Shown here: positions 1 through 6,909 of the stretch, one piece after another
How the letters are laid out: each line of letters starts with the position of its first letter
Numbering within the stretch: position 1 is the stretch's first letter
NCBI GenBank assembly: GCA_964353855.1
Contig: CAYGWX010000059.1
Span: 1-15,472 of the forward strand
From: CAYGWX01 sp964353855 [NCBI: uncultured bacterium]
GTDB lineage: Bacteria > Edwardsbacteria > CAYGWX01
Reading direction: 5' to 3'
DNA: 15,472 nt
Made by a program: the position numbers and the translations under genes
The notes under the pieces: generated by a model
Databases searched by the model: none
The model's input: the letters and a program-made list of their open reading frames with translations, nothing else
What the model was told of the DNA's origin: nothing

Positions 1-164
1 AAGGAATTTAAAAGAGATAATTTTAAGATATTTCAACCTCACCCCCCACCCCTCTCTTACCTCTTTAGGAAAGGGGAAAAAGGCCAGAAATGGCAGAAGT
101 TAGAGGTATAGTCCACGCCAAAATACCCTGGGCTTCTCACCCGGTTACGTCCCGCTCAAGGCAC
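1..164. other. Gene-free left edge
   Basis: No gene is supported here. The stretch is AT-rich at its left end, followed by a C-rich run (about 40-57) and a G/A-rich run (about 68-82) that can pair imperfectly. This resembles the low-complexity CTCACCCC/GAGGGG-type intergenic repeats common in candidate-phylum genomes. A 60-codon plus-strand frame starting at 90 runs over the terminator and into the 3' end of the neighbouring gene, so I do not accept it as a gene. Confidence 0.4.
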
Positions 165-201
165 GAAAAGAGAGAGGCCCTGGCTTGCGACAGGGCCTCT
201 C
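165..201 (-). terminator. Intrinsic terminator after the Asp-box gene
   Basis: A perfect 11-bp stem (172-182 paired with 191-201) encloses an 8-nt loop. On the minus strand it is followed by CTCTTTT. It lies 23 bp past the stop codon of the Asp-box gene, so it closes the two-gene unit 2215-225. The U-tract is short, so efficiency may be moderate, but the stem is strong. Confidence 0.75.
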
Positions 202-224
202 AAGTTGTAATCGTTGAGGTTAAA

Positions 225-1715
225 TCATCGCGGGAAGTTGACGACCTTCTTGACCTCCTGCTCCTCTCCTGACCTCCAGACCAGGAAGTAGAGGCCGTTA
301 TGGAACTCGCTGCTCCGCAGGCGCACCTCGGTTTCCCCCGCGACCTTGCCCTCGTAGAGTCCCCGGACCCTGCGTCCGGCCACATCGTAGATGGCCAGGC
401 TCACCGGCTGCTCCCGGGGAGAGAGCTTCAGCACCACCGGCCCGGCCCAGACCGTCGGGGCCAGCAGCCCCTTCGCCATGACTGGATTACGGAGGCGGTC
501 GTTCCCCTGGGCCACGCCCACCGAGGACAGCGGGGCTTTGGAGAAATACAGGTCGTTGTTCGTGACCGCCCTCCCGTCCGTCCACTGGGCGTAGACGTAC
601 TGGCTGTCCGCCAGGATGATGTGGTACTCGCCCATGAAATCCACCGGGCTGGCGAAGGTCGTGTCCGAGATCCTGAGCGAAGGGTTGAACGTCGCTCCCC
701 CGTTCGGGGAATAGCGGTAGCGGATGGACCATCGGCTGGAGGAGTTCGTGGGCCAGTTGGGCGTGGTGTAGTACATCACGTGCAGGCCGCCGAAGGGATC
801 GAACTCCGCCCAGCCCTTGCACTGTCCGCCGACCGTGTCGTCGTTCACCGTGAACCGCGAGGACCAGGTGGCCCCGCCGTTCGTGGAGCGGCAGCCCACC
901 ACGTCCCAGGTCCCGGTGCGGGAGTCCACCCAGGTCAGGAACACGTTCTGGCCGTGGGCCGCGATGGAGTTGATCGGGGCCCGGTCCCCGTAGCCCGTGC
1001 TGTAGGAGCTGTTGGAGAGCAGGACCTCGGTGGACCAGGTCACCCCGCGGTCCGTGGACTTGCGGTAGTAGACGTTGCCGCTGGGCCAGTTGTCCACCAG
1101 GCCCAGGTGGAGATTATGGGCCTCGTCCATGTCCAGGGCCGAGACCCCGGTGCGGGTCCATATCCGCCCGGTGGTGAAGCTGCGGCCGTAGTCCGTGGAC
1201 TTGGCCTGCCACAGGCCCGTGCTTCCGGAGACCTGCTGCCAGACGATGTAGATCTCGTTGCGGTAGATCACCATCCAGGGCTTGTCGCACCCGGACGACG
1301 GGGTCACCCGGGTGGTGTCCTGCCAGGAAAGCCCGCCGTTCGTCGAGAAGTAGTGATAGATGGACACCGTGGAGTACTGCACCAGCATGTGCACGTGCCC
1401 GGAGTCGTCCACCCCGATGACCGGGTCGCTGTGCCAGGGGTTGCCCGGGGTGGGGTCCTGGAAGGGGATGTTGGGCATAAACGACGTCCCCCCGTTGGTG
1501 GACCAGGCGTAGGGGATCATCGCGATCGTGGAGCGCTCGGCGAGGTTGCAGCAGGAGTAGATGGCCTGCCCGTTCCAGACCGTGAAGTCGCTCTCGCCCT
1601 GGTTGATCACCTGGCCCCCGGCGTCATCGCTCACCTTTACGTTGGGGGCGAAGGGCGGGTTGGCCAAGCAAGCCGCGGCAATCAGAAGGATCAGGATGCA
1701 TGGAAGCCGTTTCAT
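225..1715 (-). CDS. Secreted Asp-box (sialidase-fold) protein with C-terminal sorting-like domain
   Basis: This 496-residue protein is predicted to be exported. Residues 1-18 form a signal peptide (MKRLP followed by a hydrophobic core ending CLA). Six Asp-boxes of the S-T-N/D-x-G-x-S/T-W/F type sit at about 72, 124, 173, 220, 277 and 336, the hallmark of BNR/sialidase-like six-bladed propellers. Such folds bind or hydrolyse glycans, but I do not see a complete sialidase active site (no clear Arg triad or FRIP motif), so enzymatic activity is unproven. Residues about 400-496 resemble a type IX secretion/FlgD-like sorting domain (VSLAIYDVAGRRV, then GLYFLVW, basic end VVNFPR). I chose the ATG at 1715 because a strong AGGAGGG site lies just upstream and a signal peptide follows. 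It overlaps the TGA of the upstream gene by 4 bp (ATGA), implying translational coupling. The longer in-frame extension to 1892 reads through that gene and is rejected. Confidence 0.85.
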   Translation of the reverse strand: MKRLPCILILLIAAACLANPPFAPNVKVSDDAGGQVINQGESDFTVWNGQAIYSCCNLAERSTIAMIPYAWSTNGGTSFMPNIPFQDPTPGNPWHSDPVIGVDDSGHVHMLVQYSTVSIYHYFSTNGGLSWQDTTRVTPSSGCDKPWMVIYRNEIYIVWQQVSGSTGLWQAKSTDYGRSFTTGRIWTRTGVSALDMDEAHNLHLGLVDNWPSGNVYYRKSTDRGVTWSTEVLLSNSSYSTGYGDRAPINSIAAHGQNVFLTWVDSRTGTWDVVGCRSTNGGATWSSRFTVNDDTVGGQCKGWAEFDPFGGLHVMYYTTPNWPTNSSSRWSIRYRYSPNGGATFNPSLRISDTTFASPVDFMGEYHIILADSQYVYAQWTDGRAVTNNDLYFSKAPLSSVGVAQGNDRLRNPVMAKGLLAPTVWAGPVVLKLSPREQPVSLAIYDVAGRRVRGLYEGKVAGETEVRLRSSEFHNGLYFLVWRSGEEQEVKKVVNFPR

Positions 1716-2215
1716 TTCGCCTGCCCTCCTTTCTCCAAGGCCACCCGGGACAGGGTCACCTGGAACGGCCCGGGCTCCCCGTTCTCCACGAACAGGAAGA
1801 ACTCCACCCGCTTGTCCGGGACCATGGCCCAGGGGAAGTTGCTGGAGTAAAACGGCCCGGCCTGGGAGAGCGGCAGCCTCACGGTCTGCCACTGGCCGTC
1901 CGTCTTCACGTACTCCGTGGCGGAGTAATACAGCCCGGGGTCCGGCCCGAGATAGAAGTAGCGCAGGCGCAGGGAACGGCCGTTGCCCTTGAGCGTCAGG
2001 GCCAGTTCGGTCCCGGCCGGAACCTTCCCGATCTTCTCCTGATACATCCAGGCCGAGGCCCAGCCCTCTTCCCTGGGGTTGGCGGTCAGGACCGTCTGAC
2101 CGTTCAGGTGCGCCACGGCCGCCGGGTAATCCGGCTGGCCCTGGAGCGTCGCCATCCCCGGCGAGAGGTCGGCCTGCCAGCCGAGGAGCGAAAGCAGGAG
2201 CAAAGGTGCGAGCAT
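1712..2215 (-). CDS. Small secreted protein, jelly-roll/carbohydrate-binding-like
   Basis: This 167-residue protein begins with a hydrophobic leader (about residues 1-15, LLLLSLLGWQA) that lacks the usual Lys/Arg near the N-terminus, which is odd for a signal peptide. The rest is rich in beta-type segments and aromatic residues (LRLRYFYLG, GLYYSATEYV, GQWQTVRLPLS, VEFFLFVENG). The order of segments, with a 'GQWQTVRLPL' strand near the middle, resembles beta-sandwich carbohydrate-binding or CIA30-like modules; this is fold-level resemblance only. The ATG follows AGGAGG with a 5-nt spacer. It is the first gene of a unit driven from the promoter at 2249-2277, and its stop overlaps the start of the Asp-box gene. 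The two products are therefore probably made in fixed ratio and may act together on an external glycan or surface. It has no sorting tail of its own. Confidence 0.75.
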   Translation of the reverse strand: MLAPLLLLSLLGWQADLSPGMATLQGQPDYPAAVAHLNGQTVLTANPREEGWASAWMYQEKIGKVPAGTELALTLKGNGRSLRLRYFYLGPDPGLYYSATEYVKTDGQWQTVRLPLSQAGPFYSSNFPWAMVPDKRVEFFLFVENGEPGPFQVTLSRVALEKGGQAK

Positions 2216-2248
2216 GGATACCTCCTATGGTTAAGTTACGCTGTAATA

Positions 2249-2277
2249 ATCATACGGCAATCCCGGGAAGAAGTCAA
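2249..2277 (-). promoter_or_regulatory. Sigma-70-type promoter for the jelly-roll/Asp-box unit
   Basis: On the minus strand, TTGACT (2277-2272) and TATGAT (2254-2249) are separated by exactly 17 bp. Both hexamers match consensus at 5 of 6 positions. The 5' leader would be about 27 nt and contains the AGGAGG of the first gene. Confidence 0.75.
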
Positions 2278-2291
2278 GTCCTGAGGGGTGG

Positions 2292-2331
2292 TGGATCGCT
2301 GCGCTGCGGGGGAGACGGTGGAAACGGTTGA
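2292..2331. repeat. 40-bp direct repeat, left copy
   Basis: This matches 3026-3065 over 40 bp with a single difference (a at 2323 versus g at 3057). The core is TGGATCGCTGCGCTGCGGGG followed by GAGACGGTGG. It lies 14 bp upstream of the -35 box of the promoter at 2249-2277. The two copies bracket the ORF6N gene. Confidence 0.85.
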
Positions 2332-2408
2332 ATCGTAAAGGAAAACCCCAAACCAAACCCTGAACAACCGCTGGAACGCTTCGCCGCGTTAGAACCGAAA
2401 CGACATTC

Positions 2409-2933
2409 CTACCCCTTCCCCACCCGGAAGCCGATGACCCGCCTGCGCCTCGACCCCGGATGGTCCATCAACCTGCGGATCGCGTCGAACACCACCCGGA
2501 ACTTGGAATCGTACTTCCTCTCCAGGTCGTCCAGCCTGCGGGCCAGATCTTTGTTTGCCGTGAGGATCCGGCGCAACCGGACGAACGCCCTCATGATCTC
2601 GATATTCACCTGAACCGCGCGGGGGCTTCGGAGTATGCTGGAGAGCATGGCCACTCCCTGCTCGGTGAAGGCATAGGGACGAGCCCGCCTGAGACCGCCC
2701 CAACTTGAAATCACAATTTGTGATTTCAAGTTTGCGAACTCCTCTTTGGACAGCTGAAACATGAAGTCAGGCGGGAAGCGCTCGATGTTCCGCTTCACAG
2801 CCTGAACCAGGACCCTGGGCTCAACCTGATAAAGCGCAGCTAAATCGGGACTTAACATCACCTTCTGGCCCCGGATGAGGAGGATCGCTTGCTCGATTCT
2901 CCTGACAGAAATGACAGCTTGCCTGCCCTTCAT
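2409..2933 (-). CDS. ORF6N-domain (KilA-N-like) DNA-binding protein
   Basis: This 174-residue protein matches the widespread bacterial ORF6N family. Family-typical segments are IRGQKVML (20-27), LAALYQV (31-37), [11 protein letters not shown] (44-54), [11 protein letters not shown] (56-66), SSWGG (76-80), [13 protein letters not shown] (87-99) and IMRAFVRLR (113-121). The tail (about 125-155) looks like a helical or coiled-coil region. ORF6N domains are named from phage proteins and are presumed to bind DNA; their cellular role in bacteria is unknown. The ATG is preceded by a weak AAGGGGG site. The gene has its own promoter-like sequence and is bracketed by direct repeats 2292-2331 and 3026-3065, with no metabolic neighbour. 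Such genes often occur in several copies per genome, consistent with a mobile or phage-derived history. It contains a 31-bp palindrome at residues 68-77. Length and motifs look complete. Confidence 0.85.
   Translation of the reverse strand: MKGRQAVISVRRIEQAILLIRGQKVMLSPDLAALYQVEPRVLVQAVKRNIERFPPDFMFQLSKEEFANLKSQIVISSWGGLRRARPYAFTEQGVAMLSSILRSPRAVQVNIEIMRAFVRLRRILTANKDLARRLDDLERKYDSKFRVVFDAIRRLMDHPGSRRRRVIGFRVGKG
2702..2732. repeat. 31-bp perfect palindrome inside the ORF6N gene
   Basis: Two 15-bp arms (2702-2716 and 2718-2732) are exact reverse complements around a single central base. The left arm reads AACTTGAAATCACAA. It is AT-rich in a GC-rich gene and encodes the NLKSQIVIS segment between the DNA-binding part and the AFTEQG motif. 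Confidence 0.9.
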
Positions 2934-2982
2934 GGAACCCCCTTGAAGAGAATCATTGAGAAAGCGTTAAAGGAGCCTGTTC

Positions 2983-3012
2983 AGTTTAGCGCAAAGGGCC
3001 GGGGGAAGTCAA
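2983..3012 (-). promoter_or_regulatory. Probable promoter for the ORF6N gene
   Basis: On the minus strand TTGACT (3012-3007) is followed after 18 bp by TAAACT (2988-2983; 4 of 6 matches). The -35 box is the same one seen in front of most other units in the window. The -10 is weak, so this is a lower-confidence call. The predicted leader is about 43 nt. Confidence 0.5.
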
Positions 3013-3025
3013 GGGCCGAAGGCGC

Positions 3026-3065
3026 TGGATCGCTGCGCTGCGGGGGAGACGGTGGAGACGGTTGA
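3026..3065. repeat. 40-bp direct repeat, right copy
   Basis: This is the second copy of 2292-2331 with one mismatch. It sits 13 bp upstream of the ORF6N -35 box, almost exactly where the left copy sits relative to the next promoter. Confidence 0.85.
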
Positions 3066-3100
3066 TCGCTTCGCTCGCTGGAAACGGAACAACTAACGAC

Positions 3101-3184
3101 GAGATCCTGAAACAAGTTCCCCGAAAGGCCGAGGGCAGGCAGGATGACGAGAAAGAGAGATCCGGAGTCAAGCTCAGGATGACG
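3101..3184. repeat. Two units of a dispersed palindromic repeat
   Basis: Unit A (3101-3150) begins GAGATCCTGAAACAAGTTCC and ends CAGGATGACG, with an inserted GC-rich segment between. Unit B (3157-3184) begins GAGATCCGGAGTCAAGCTC and ends AGGATGACG. Each can fold into an imperfect stem (GATCC/GGATGA ends). Read on the minus strand, unit B encodes HPELDSGS, a signature I recognise from spurious proteins called over a very widespread family of intergenic palindromes. It is therefore a genome repeat, not a gene. Confidence 0.75.
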
Positions 3185-3259
3185 GACCTTCCCATTGCGG
3201 TAGGCGGATAGCGGTTTGAACACCCTAAATCCCACAACCTGTGCGCCCTTACCGGACAT

Positions 3260-3288
3260 AAAAAAAGGCGGGGATCCAAGGCCCCGCC
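3260..3288 (-). terminator. Intrinsic terminator of the mre/mrd operon
   Basis: On the minus strand GGCGGGG (3288-3282) pairs with CCCCGCC (3273-3267) around an 8-nt loop and is followed by seven T residues. It lies 16 bp after the rodA stop codon, so it ends the rod-shape operon. Confidence 0.9.
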
Positions 3289-3304
3289 TGCTCCATGGGA
3301 ACCG

Positions 3305-4531
3305 TCAATATTCGTACCGCCGCAGGCCGATGTTCACCAGGATGCCGACCATCAGCATCATCGCCAGAAGCGGCGACCCCCCGTAGGAGAGGAACGGCAG
3401 GGGGATCCCGGTGACCGGCAGGATCCCCAGGGTCATGCCCACGTTCAGGAAGACGTGGAATCCGATGACCGCGACCAAGCCCATCGCCACCAGGCTGGCG
3501 AAGCGGTTGCGGGCCTCGCGGGCCACCACCACCCCGCGGTAGATCAGGATGAAGAACAGGACGAGGAGAAGCGCGGCGCGCAGGAAGCCCAGCTCCTCCC
3601 CGATCGTGGAGAAGATGAAGTCGGTGTGCTGTTCCGGCAGGAAGGCCAGGCGCTTCTGGGTCCCCTGCAGGAAGCCCTTGCCGAGGAGGCCTCCCGAGCC
3701 GATGGCCACCTTGGACTGAAGGATGTGCCAGCCCGCCCCCCGGGGATCCGCCTCCGGGTTCAGGAATACCAGGAGCCGTTTCTTCTGATACCCCTGCATC
3801 GCGCCCCAGGCCACGGAGGAAAGGAGGCCTACCACAGTGGTCACGGAAGAAACGGTGATGATGTCCCGGGTGGGGACGCGATAGTAGTAGAACAAAAAGA
3901 CGAGGAGGACGGCCAGCCCGGCCCAGAGGACCAGGGAATTCGCCAGGGCGAAGGCCACCGACAACAGCGGCGCGACCAGGAAGAAAAGGTAGAGCGGGGA
4001 AAGCCCGTCCCAGAACAGGACCGCGAAGAGCATGACCAGAAAGGCCAGGGAGGTCCCCAGGTCCGGCTCGATCAGGACCAGGCCCAGGGGCAGGGCCACG
4101 ATCCCGATCGGGATGGCCATGTCCAGCAGGGAGCGGAACGGGACCTTGCGGGTGGAAAGGAATTTGGCCAGGGCGAAGGCCGTGGCGATCTTGGCGAACT
4201 CCGAGGGCTGGAACAGGATCGAGCCGAAGCGGAACCAGCGATGGGCCCGCGTGGAGCCCGGGACGAAGAGCACGCCGACCAGCAGGATGAGCGAGACCGC
4301 ATACAGGGGATAGGCGAAGGCCTCGAGATAGCGATAGGGGACCGCCGCGGCCACGGCCAGGGCGATGAGCCCCAGGGCCACCCAGATCATCTGCCGGATA
4401 TAGAGCCCGCCCAGCAGGGCGGCCCGGGACTGGGTCGCGGAATAGATCATCGAGACGCCCACCAGCGAAAGGGCCAGGGTCGCGACCAGGACCCAGACTT
4501 CGAGGTCACGGGAGAACGCGCGGTTGATCAT
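3305..4531 (-). CDS. rodA: Rod-shape peptidoglycan glycosyltransferase RodA (SEDS family)
   Basis: RodA polymerises lipid II into glycan strands during cell elongation, working in the inner membrane with the transpeptidase PBP2. The 408-residue protein has the length and about ten hydrophobic segments expected of SEDS proteins. Family motifs in order: HRWF (97-100), QPSEFAKI (108-115), EPDLGTSL (155-162), QSKVAIGSGGLLGKGFLQGT (272-291), EQHTDFIF (300-307, with the conserved Asp at 304) and PLPFLSYGGS (377-386). It is the last gene of the operon, 51 bp after mrdA. The ATG at 4531 has no Shine-Dalgarno sequence; the space in front of it is a pyrimidine-rich 7-bp tandem repeat on the mRNA. Translation may therefore depend on re-initiation or on an unstructured leader. 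A strong terminator follows. Confidence 0.95.
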   Translation of the reverse strand: MINRAFSRDLEVWVLVATLALSLVGVSMIYSATQSRAALLGGLYIRQMIWVALGLIALAVAAAVPYRYLEAFAYPLYAVSLILLVGVLFVPGSTRAHRWFRFGSILFQPSEFAKIATAFALAKFLSTRKVPFRSLLDMAIPIGIVALPLGLVLIEPDLGTSLAFLVMLFAVLFWDGLSPLYLFFLVAPLLSVAFALANSLVLWAGLAVLLVFLFYYYRVPTRDIITVSSVTTVVGLLSSVAWGAMQGYQKKRLLVFLNPEADPRGAGWHILQSKVAIGSGGLLGKGFLQGTQKRLAFLPEQHTDFIFSTIGEELGFLRAALLLVLFFILIYRGVVVAREARNRFASLVAMGLVAVIGFHVFLNVGMTLGILPVTGIPLPFLSYGGSPLLAMMLMVGILVNIGLRRYEY

Positions 4532-4536
4532 AATAG

Positions 4537-4578
4537 AGGTGAGAGGTGAAACGTGAGACGTGAGAAGCGAAAGGTCAA
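4537..4578. repeat. Heptamer tandem repeat between mrdA and rodA
   Basis: Six contiguous 7-bp units fill 42 of the 51 bp: AGGTGAG, AGGTGAA, ACGTGAG, ACGTGAG, AAGCGAA, AGGTCAA (plus strand). The consensus is A-S-G-T-G-A-R. On the mRNA strand it reads as repeated YTCACST, leaving no room for a purine-rich ribosome-binding site before rodA. Confidence 0.85.
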
Positions 4579-4582
4579 GGAC

Positions 4583-6427
4583 CTATCTCCGAGCAGTATC
4601 CGCGCCTTGGGCGACAACGGCAGGCTGGGGATTCAAATAATAGCCGATCAATTGGCCGGCGATCGGGGCGGCGACCGAAGCCCCCCAGCCGGCGTTCTCG
4701 GCCACCACGGCCACGGCGATGCGGGGGCTGTCCACCGGGGCGATGGCCACGAACCAGGAATGGTCTTCCCCGTGCGGGTTCTGGGCCGTGCCGGTCTTGC
4801 CTCCGATGTCCAGCCCGGCCACCCTGGCCACGCTCGCCGTCCCGTAGCCCGAGTTCACCACCCCCCACCAGGCTTTTTGGAGCAGGGCGATGTGGGATGA
4901 GGATACGGGAAGCATCCGGGACGTGTCTCTCCGGGCGGAGTCCCCGGTAAGCCTCTGGGCAGGCAGCTCCATTCCGTCCGGGGCGACGGCCTTGCGGACC
5001 AGGTGCGGCCGTTCCCAGCGTCCGTCGTTTCCCACCGCTCCGTAGAACACCGCCATCTGGAGCGGGGTCACCAGGACCTCGCCCTGGCCGATGGCCATGT
5101 TGAGCGCCGTCCCCTGTCCCCACTTCCCCGGCCCCAGCTTGCGGTCGTAGTAATCCGGGGTGGGGATCAGCCCGCCGGATTCCTCGGGCAGGTCCACGCC
5201 GGTCCTCTTTCCCAGGCCCAGCCCCAGGGCTGTTTTGGAGAGGCGGTCGAGCCCGAGCCTGATCCCGAGCTGGTAGAAGTAGATGTCGCAGGACACGATG
5301 ATGGCCTGCTCCAGGGGCAGGGAGCCGTGATGCCCGCCGCACTTGAAATAGCGATTGCCGTAGTGGAACGCGCCCAGGCACGGCGGAAGCAGGGAGAGGG
5401 GGGTGATCACGCCGTTCTCCAGGCCGGAGATGGCGGTGATCGACTTGAAGGTCGAGCCCGCGGGGTAGCCGCTTTTCACGGCCCGGTTCCAGAGCGGAAA
5501 GCGGGGGTCGTCGCGCAGACGGTCCCAATCCTCCTGCTTGATCCCGGCCGCGAAAAGGTTGGGGTCGAAACCGGGATGCGACACCAGGGCCAGGATCTCG
5601 CCGGTCCGGGGGTCCAGGGCGCAGACCGCGCCGTTCCGGGCCGGGCCGAGGAGCTCCTCGGCCTTCTGCTGGAGGCGGAGGTCGATGCCGAGATGGAGGT
5701 CGTTGCCGTTCATGGGGGGAATCGGCGGGATGCCCTCGAAATCACCGATCTCCCGGCCCCGGGAGTCCACCTCCTTCAGGATCTTCCCGTCCTCGCCCCG
5801 CAGCAGGGTTTCGTAGGCTTCCTCCAGGCCGGTCCGGCCCACGAAACTTCCCCGGCGGTAGCCCTGGTCCTTGAGCCTCTCCAGCTCCGGCTCGCTCACC
5901 TCTCCCACGTAGCCCAGGAGATGAGCCCCCATCTCCCCGTAACGGTACTGGCGGATGGGCTCGAAGCCGACCTTCACCCCGGGGAGATCGCTGTTGTGCT
6001 CCTCGATCCTGGAGATGGTTTCCATGTCCGCGTCGTGGACCACGACGAAGGACTCGGTGGGCGCCCAGCGCTTCTGCTTCTGGACCTTCCTGGCCAGGGC
6101 GTCGGGGTCCAGCTTCAGCAGCCCGGCCAGGAGGGCGTAGGTGGAATCCCCGGCTTTGATCTGCTGGGGATAGACCTCGATGTCGAAGGCGGCGCGGGAA
6201 TCCACCAGCAGGGTCCCGTTGCGGTCGTAGATCCGGCCCCGGGCCGCGCGCAGGGGCACGGCGCGGAGGCGGTTCTGCTCGGCGAGGGCGGCATAGCGCC
6301 GGTGATCCAGGACCTGCATCTGGGCCAGGCGCGCCAGGAGCAGGAGGAACAGCACCGAGAAGACCAGGGCCGCTGCGCTCCCCCGAATGCGGCGGTCCGC
6401 CGGAGTCTGGACCGCGGACCGTCTCAT
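4583..6427 (-). CDS. mrdA: Penicillin-binding protein 2, elongation transpeptidase
   Basis: MrdA/PBP2 is the class B transpeptidase that cross-links new lateral-wall peptidoglycan made by RodA. The 614-residue protein has a short cytoplasmic tail, one membrane anchor (about 18-36), the PBP dimerisation region with RGRIYDRNG (63-71), and a C-terminal transpeptidase domain. The three active-site motifs are intact: S325-T-F-K328, S379-C-D381 and K544-T-G-T547. Other family marks are YPAGSTFK (321-328) and the FYQLG segment (384-388). The third residue of the second motif is Asp rather than Asn, which I believe is usual for this PBP2 group. The ATG overlaps the mreD stop as ATGA (6427-6424), with an AGAAGG site about 7 nt upstream. 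The last residues (about 600-614) form a short Ala-rich tail. Confidence 0.95.
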   Translation of the reverse strand: MRRSAVQTPADRRIRGSAAALVFSVLFLLLLARLAQMQVLDHRRYAALAEQNRLRAVPLRAARGRIYDRNGTLLVDSRAAFDIEVYPQQIKAGDSTYALLAGLLKLDPDALARKVQKQKRWAPTESFVVVHDADMETISRIEEHNSDLPGVKVGFEPIRQYRYGEMGAHLLGYVGEVSEPELERLKDQGYRRGSFVGRTGLEEAYETLLRGEDGKILKEVDSRGREIGDFEGIPPIPPMNGNDLHLGIDLRLQQKAEELLGPARNGAVCALDPRTGEILALVSHPGFDPNLFAAGIKQEDWDRLRDDPRFPLWNRAVKSGYPAGSTFKSITAISGLENGVITPLSLLPPCLGAFHYGNRYFKCGGHHGSLPLEQAIIVSCDIYFYQLGIRLGLDRLSKTALGLGLGKRTGVDLPEESGGLIPTPDYYDRKLGPGKWGQGTALNMAIGQGEVLVTPLQMAVFYGAVGNDGRWERPHLVRKAVAPDGMELPAQRLTGDSARRDTSRMLPVSSSHIALLQKAWWGVVNSGYGTASVARVAGLDIGGKTGTAQNPHGEDHSWFVAIAPVDSPRIAVAVVAENAGWGASVAAPIAGQLIGYYLNPQPAVVAQGADTARR

Positions 6428-6909
6428 CGCTTGGCCTTCTGGCCGATGAAGCGGTTCAGGAGGACGAACAGCAGCAGGGAAAGGAGCCCGCTGTAAAGCG
6501 CGGAGGGAAGCCCGTAACGCAGAAGCCGGAGGCCGATGGCATTGGGATCACCCCAGATCAGGAACAGGGAACGGGCCAGCTCCATCCCGATCCCGCCCAA
6601 ACCCACCAGCAGCGCGGTCATGAGAAACTGCTCGCGGTAGACGCTGCCCCGGGCGTAGCCCAGAAGCCAGGCCACGACCGCGTAGCCCAGGGCATTGAGC
6701 CCGAGATGCTGGGGATCGTAGAGATCGAGGAGGAGGCCGGAGAGGAACCCCGTGAAGATCGCATAGCGCGGGCCTTCGACCAGGGCGTTGAATACGACCA
6801 CGGAGAGCAGGGCATCCGGTCGGACGCCCGCGATGCCCATCAGTTCGAAGAAGGAGGCCTGGAGGAAAACACAGGGAAGCATCACGACCAGGAGCTTTAG
6901 AAACCTCAC
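6424..6909 (-). CDS. mreD: Rod-shape-determining membrane protein MreD
   Basis: MreD is an integral membrane component of the elongasome that binds MreC and links it to PBP2/RodA. The 161-residue protein is almost entirely hydrophobic, with about five to six membrane segments. It carries the family RPD motif (30-32) and GFLSGLLLDL (54-63). The start is GTG at 6909, overlapping the mreC TGA as GTGA; this is the only sensible start because the first membrane helix begins at once. Its stop overlaps the mrdA ATG, so mreC, mreD and mrdA are translationally coupled. Length matches the family. Confidence 0.92.
   Translation of the reverse strand: MRFLKLLVVMLPCVFLQASFFELMGIAGVRPDALLSVVVFNALVEGPRYAIFTGFLSGLLLDLYDPQHLGLNALGYAVVAWLLGYARGSVYREQFLMTALLVGLGGIGMELARSLFLIWGDPNAIGLRLLRYGLPSALYSGLLSLLLFVLLNRFIGQKAKR

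Larger units (their letters stand above)
2934..3304. other. Repeat-rich intergenic island between ORF6N and rodA
   Basis: This 371-bp stretch has no credible gene. From left to right it holds the ORF6N leader and promoter (2983-3012), the second 40-bp direct repeat (3026-3065), a GATCGCTTCGCTCGCTGG segment, two dispersed palindromic repeat units (3101-3184), and the rodA terminator (3260-3288). Two overlapping minus-strand frames of 92 and 97 codons cross it, but their translations are those of the repeat (HPELDSGS) and have no ribosome-binding context. Confidence 0.75.

Noticed and set aside
90-272. 60-codon plus-strand frame at the left edge
   Set aside because: It spans the terminator hairpin and the 3' end of the opposing gene, and has no recognisable protein feature despite a purine-rich upstream stretch.
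300-1850. 516-codon plus-strand frame opposite the Asp-box gene
   Set aside because: It is a GC-rich shadow antisense to a gene with signal peptide, Asp-boxes and a strong ribosome-binding site; its translation is low-complexity Gly/Arg/His/Val and lacks domains.
1716-1892. N-terminal extension of the Asp-box protein
   Set aside because: It reads out of frame through the upstream gene and would bury the signal peptide; the ATGA overlap with AGGAGGG at 1715 is the better start.
2375-2390. AACGC/GCGTT hairpin after the ORF6N gene as terminator
   Set aside because: The stem is only 5 bp and is not followed directly by a T-run, so I do not call it.
2981-3279. Two overlapping short frames (92 and 97 codons) between ORF6N and rodA
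   Set aside because: They are translations of dispersed repeats (HPELDSGS), have no ribosome-binding site, and cross the ORF6N promoter and the rodA terminator.
5003-6496. 497-codon plus-strand frame opposite mrdA, with similar long frames opposite rodA, mreB, the DUF362 gene and the Ycf48 gene
   Set aside because: All are antisense to well-recognised genes and arise from high GC at third codon positions; none has a motif, a promoter or a terminator of its own.
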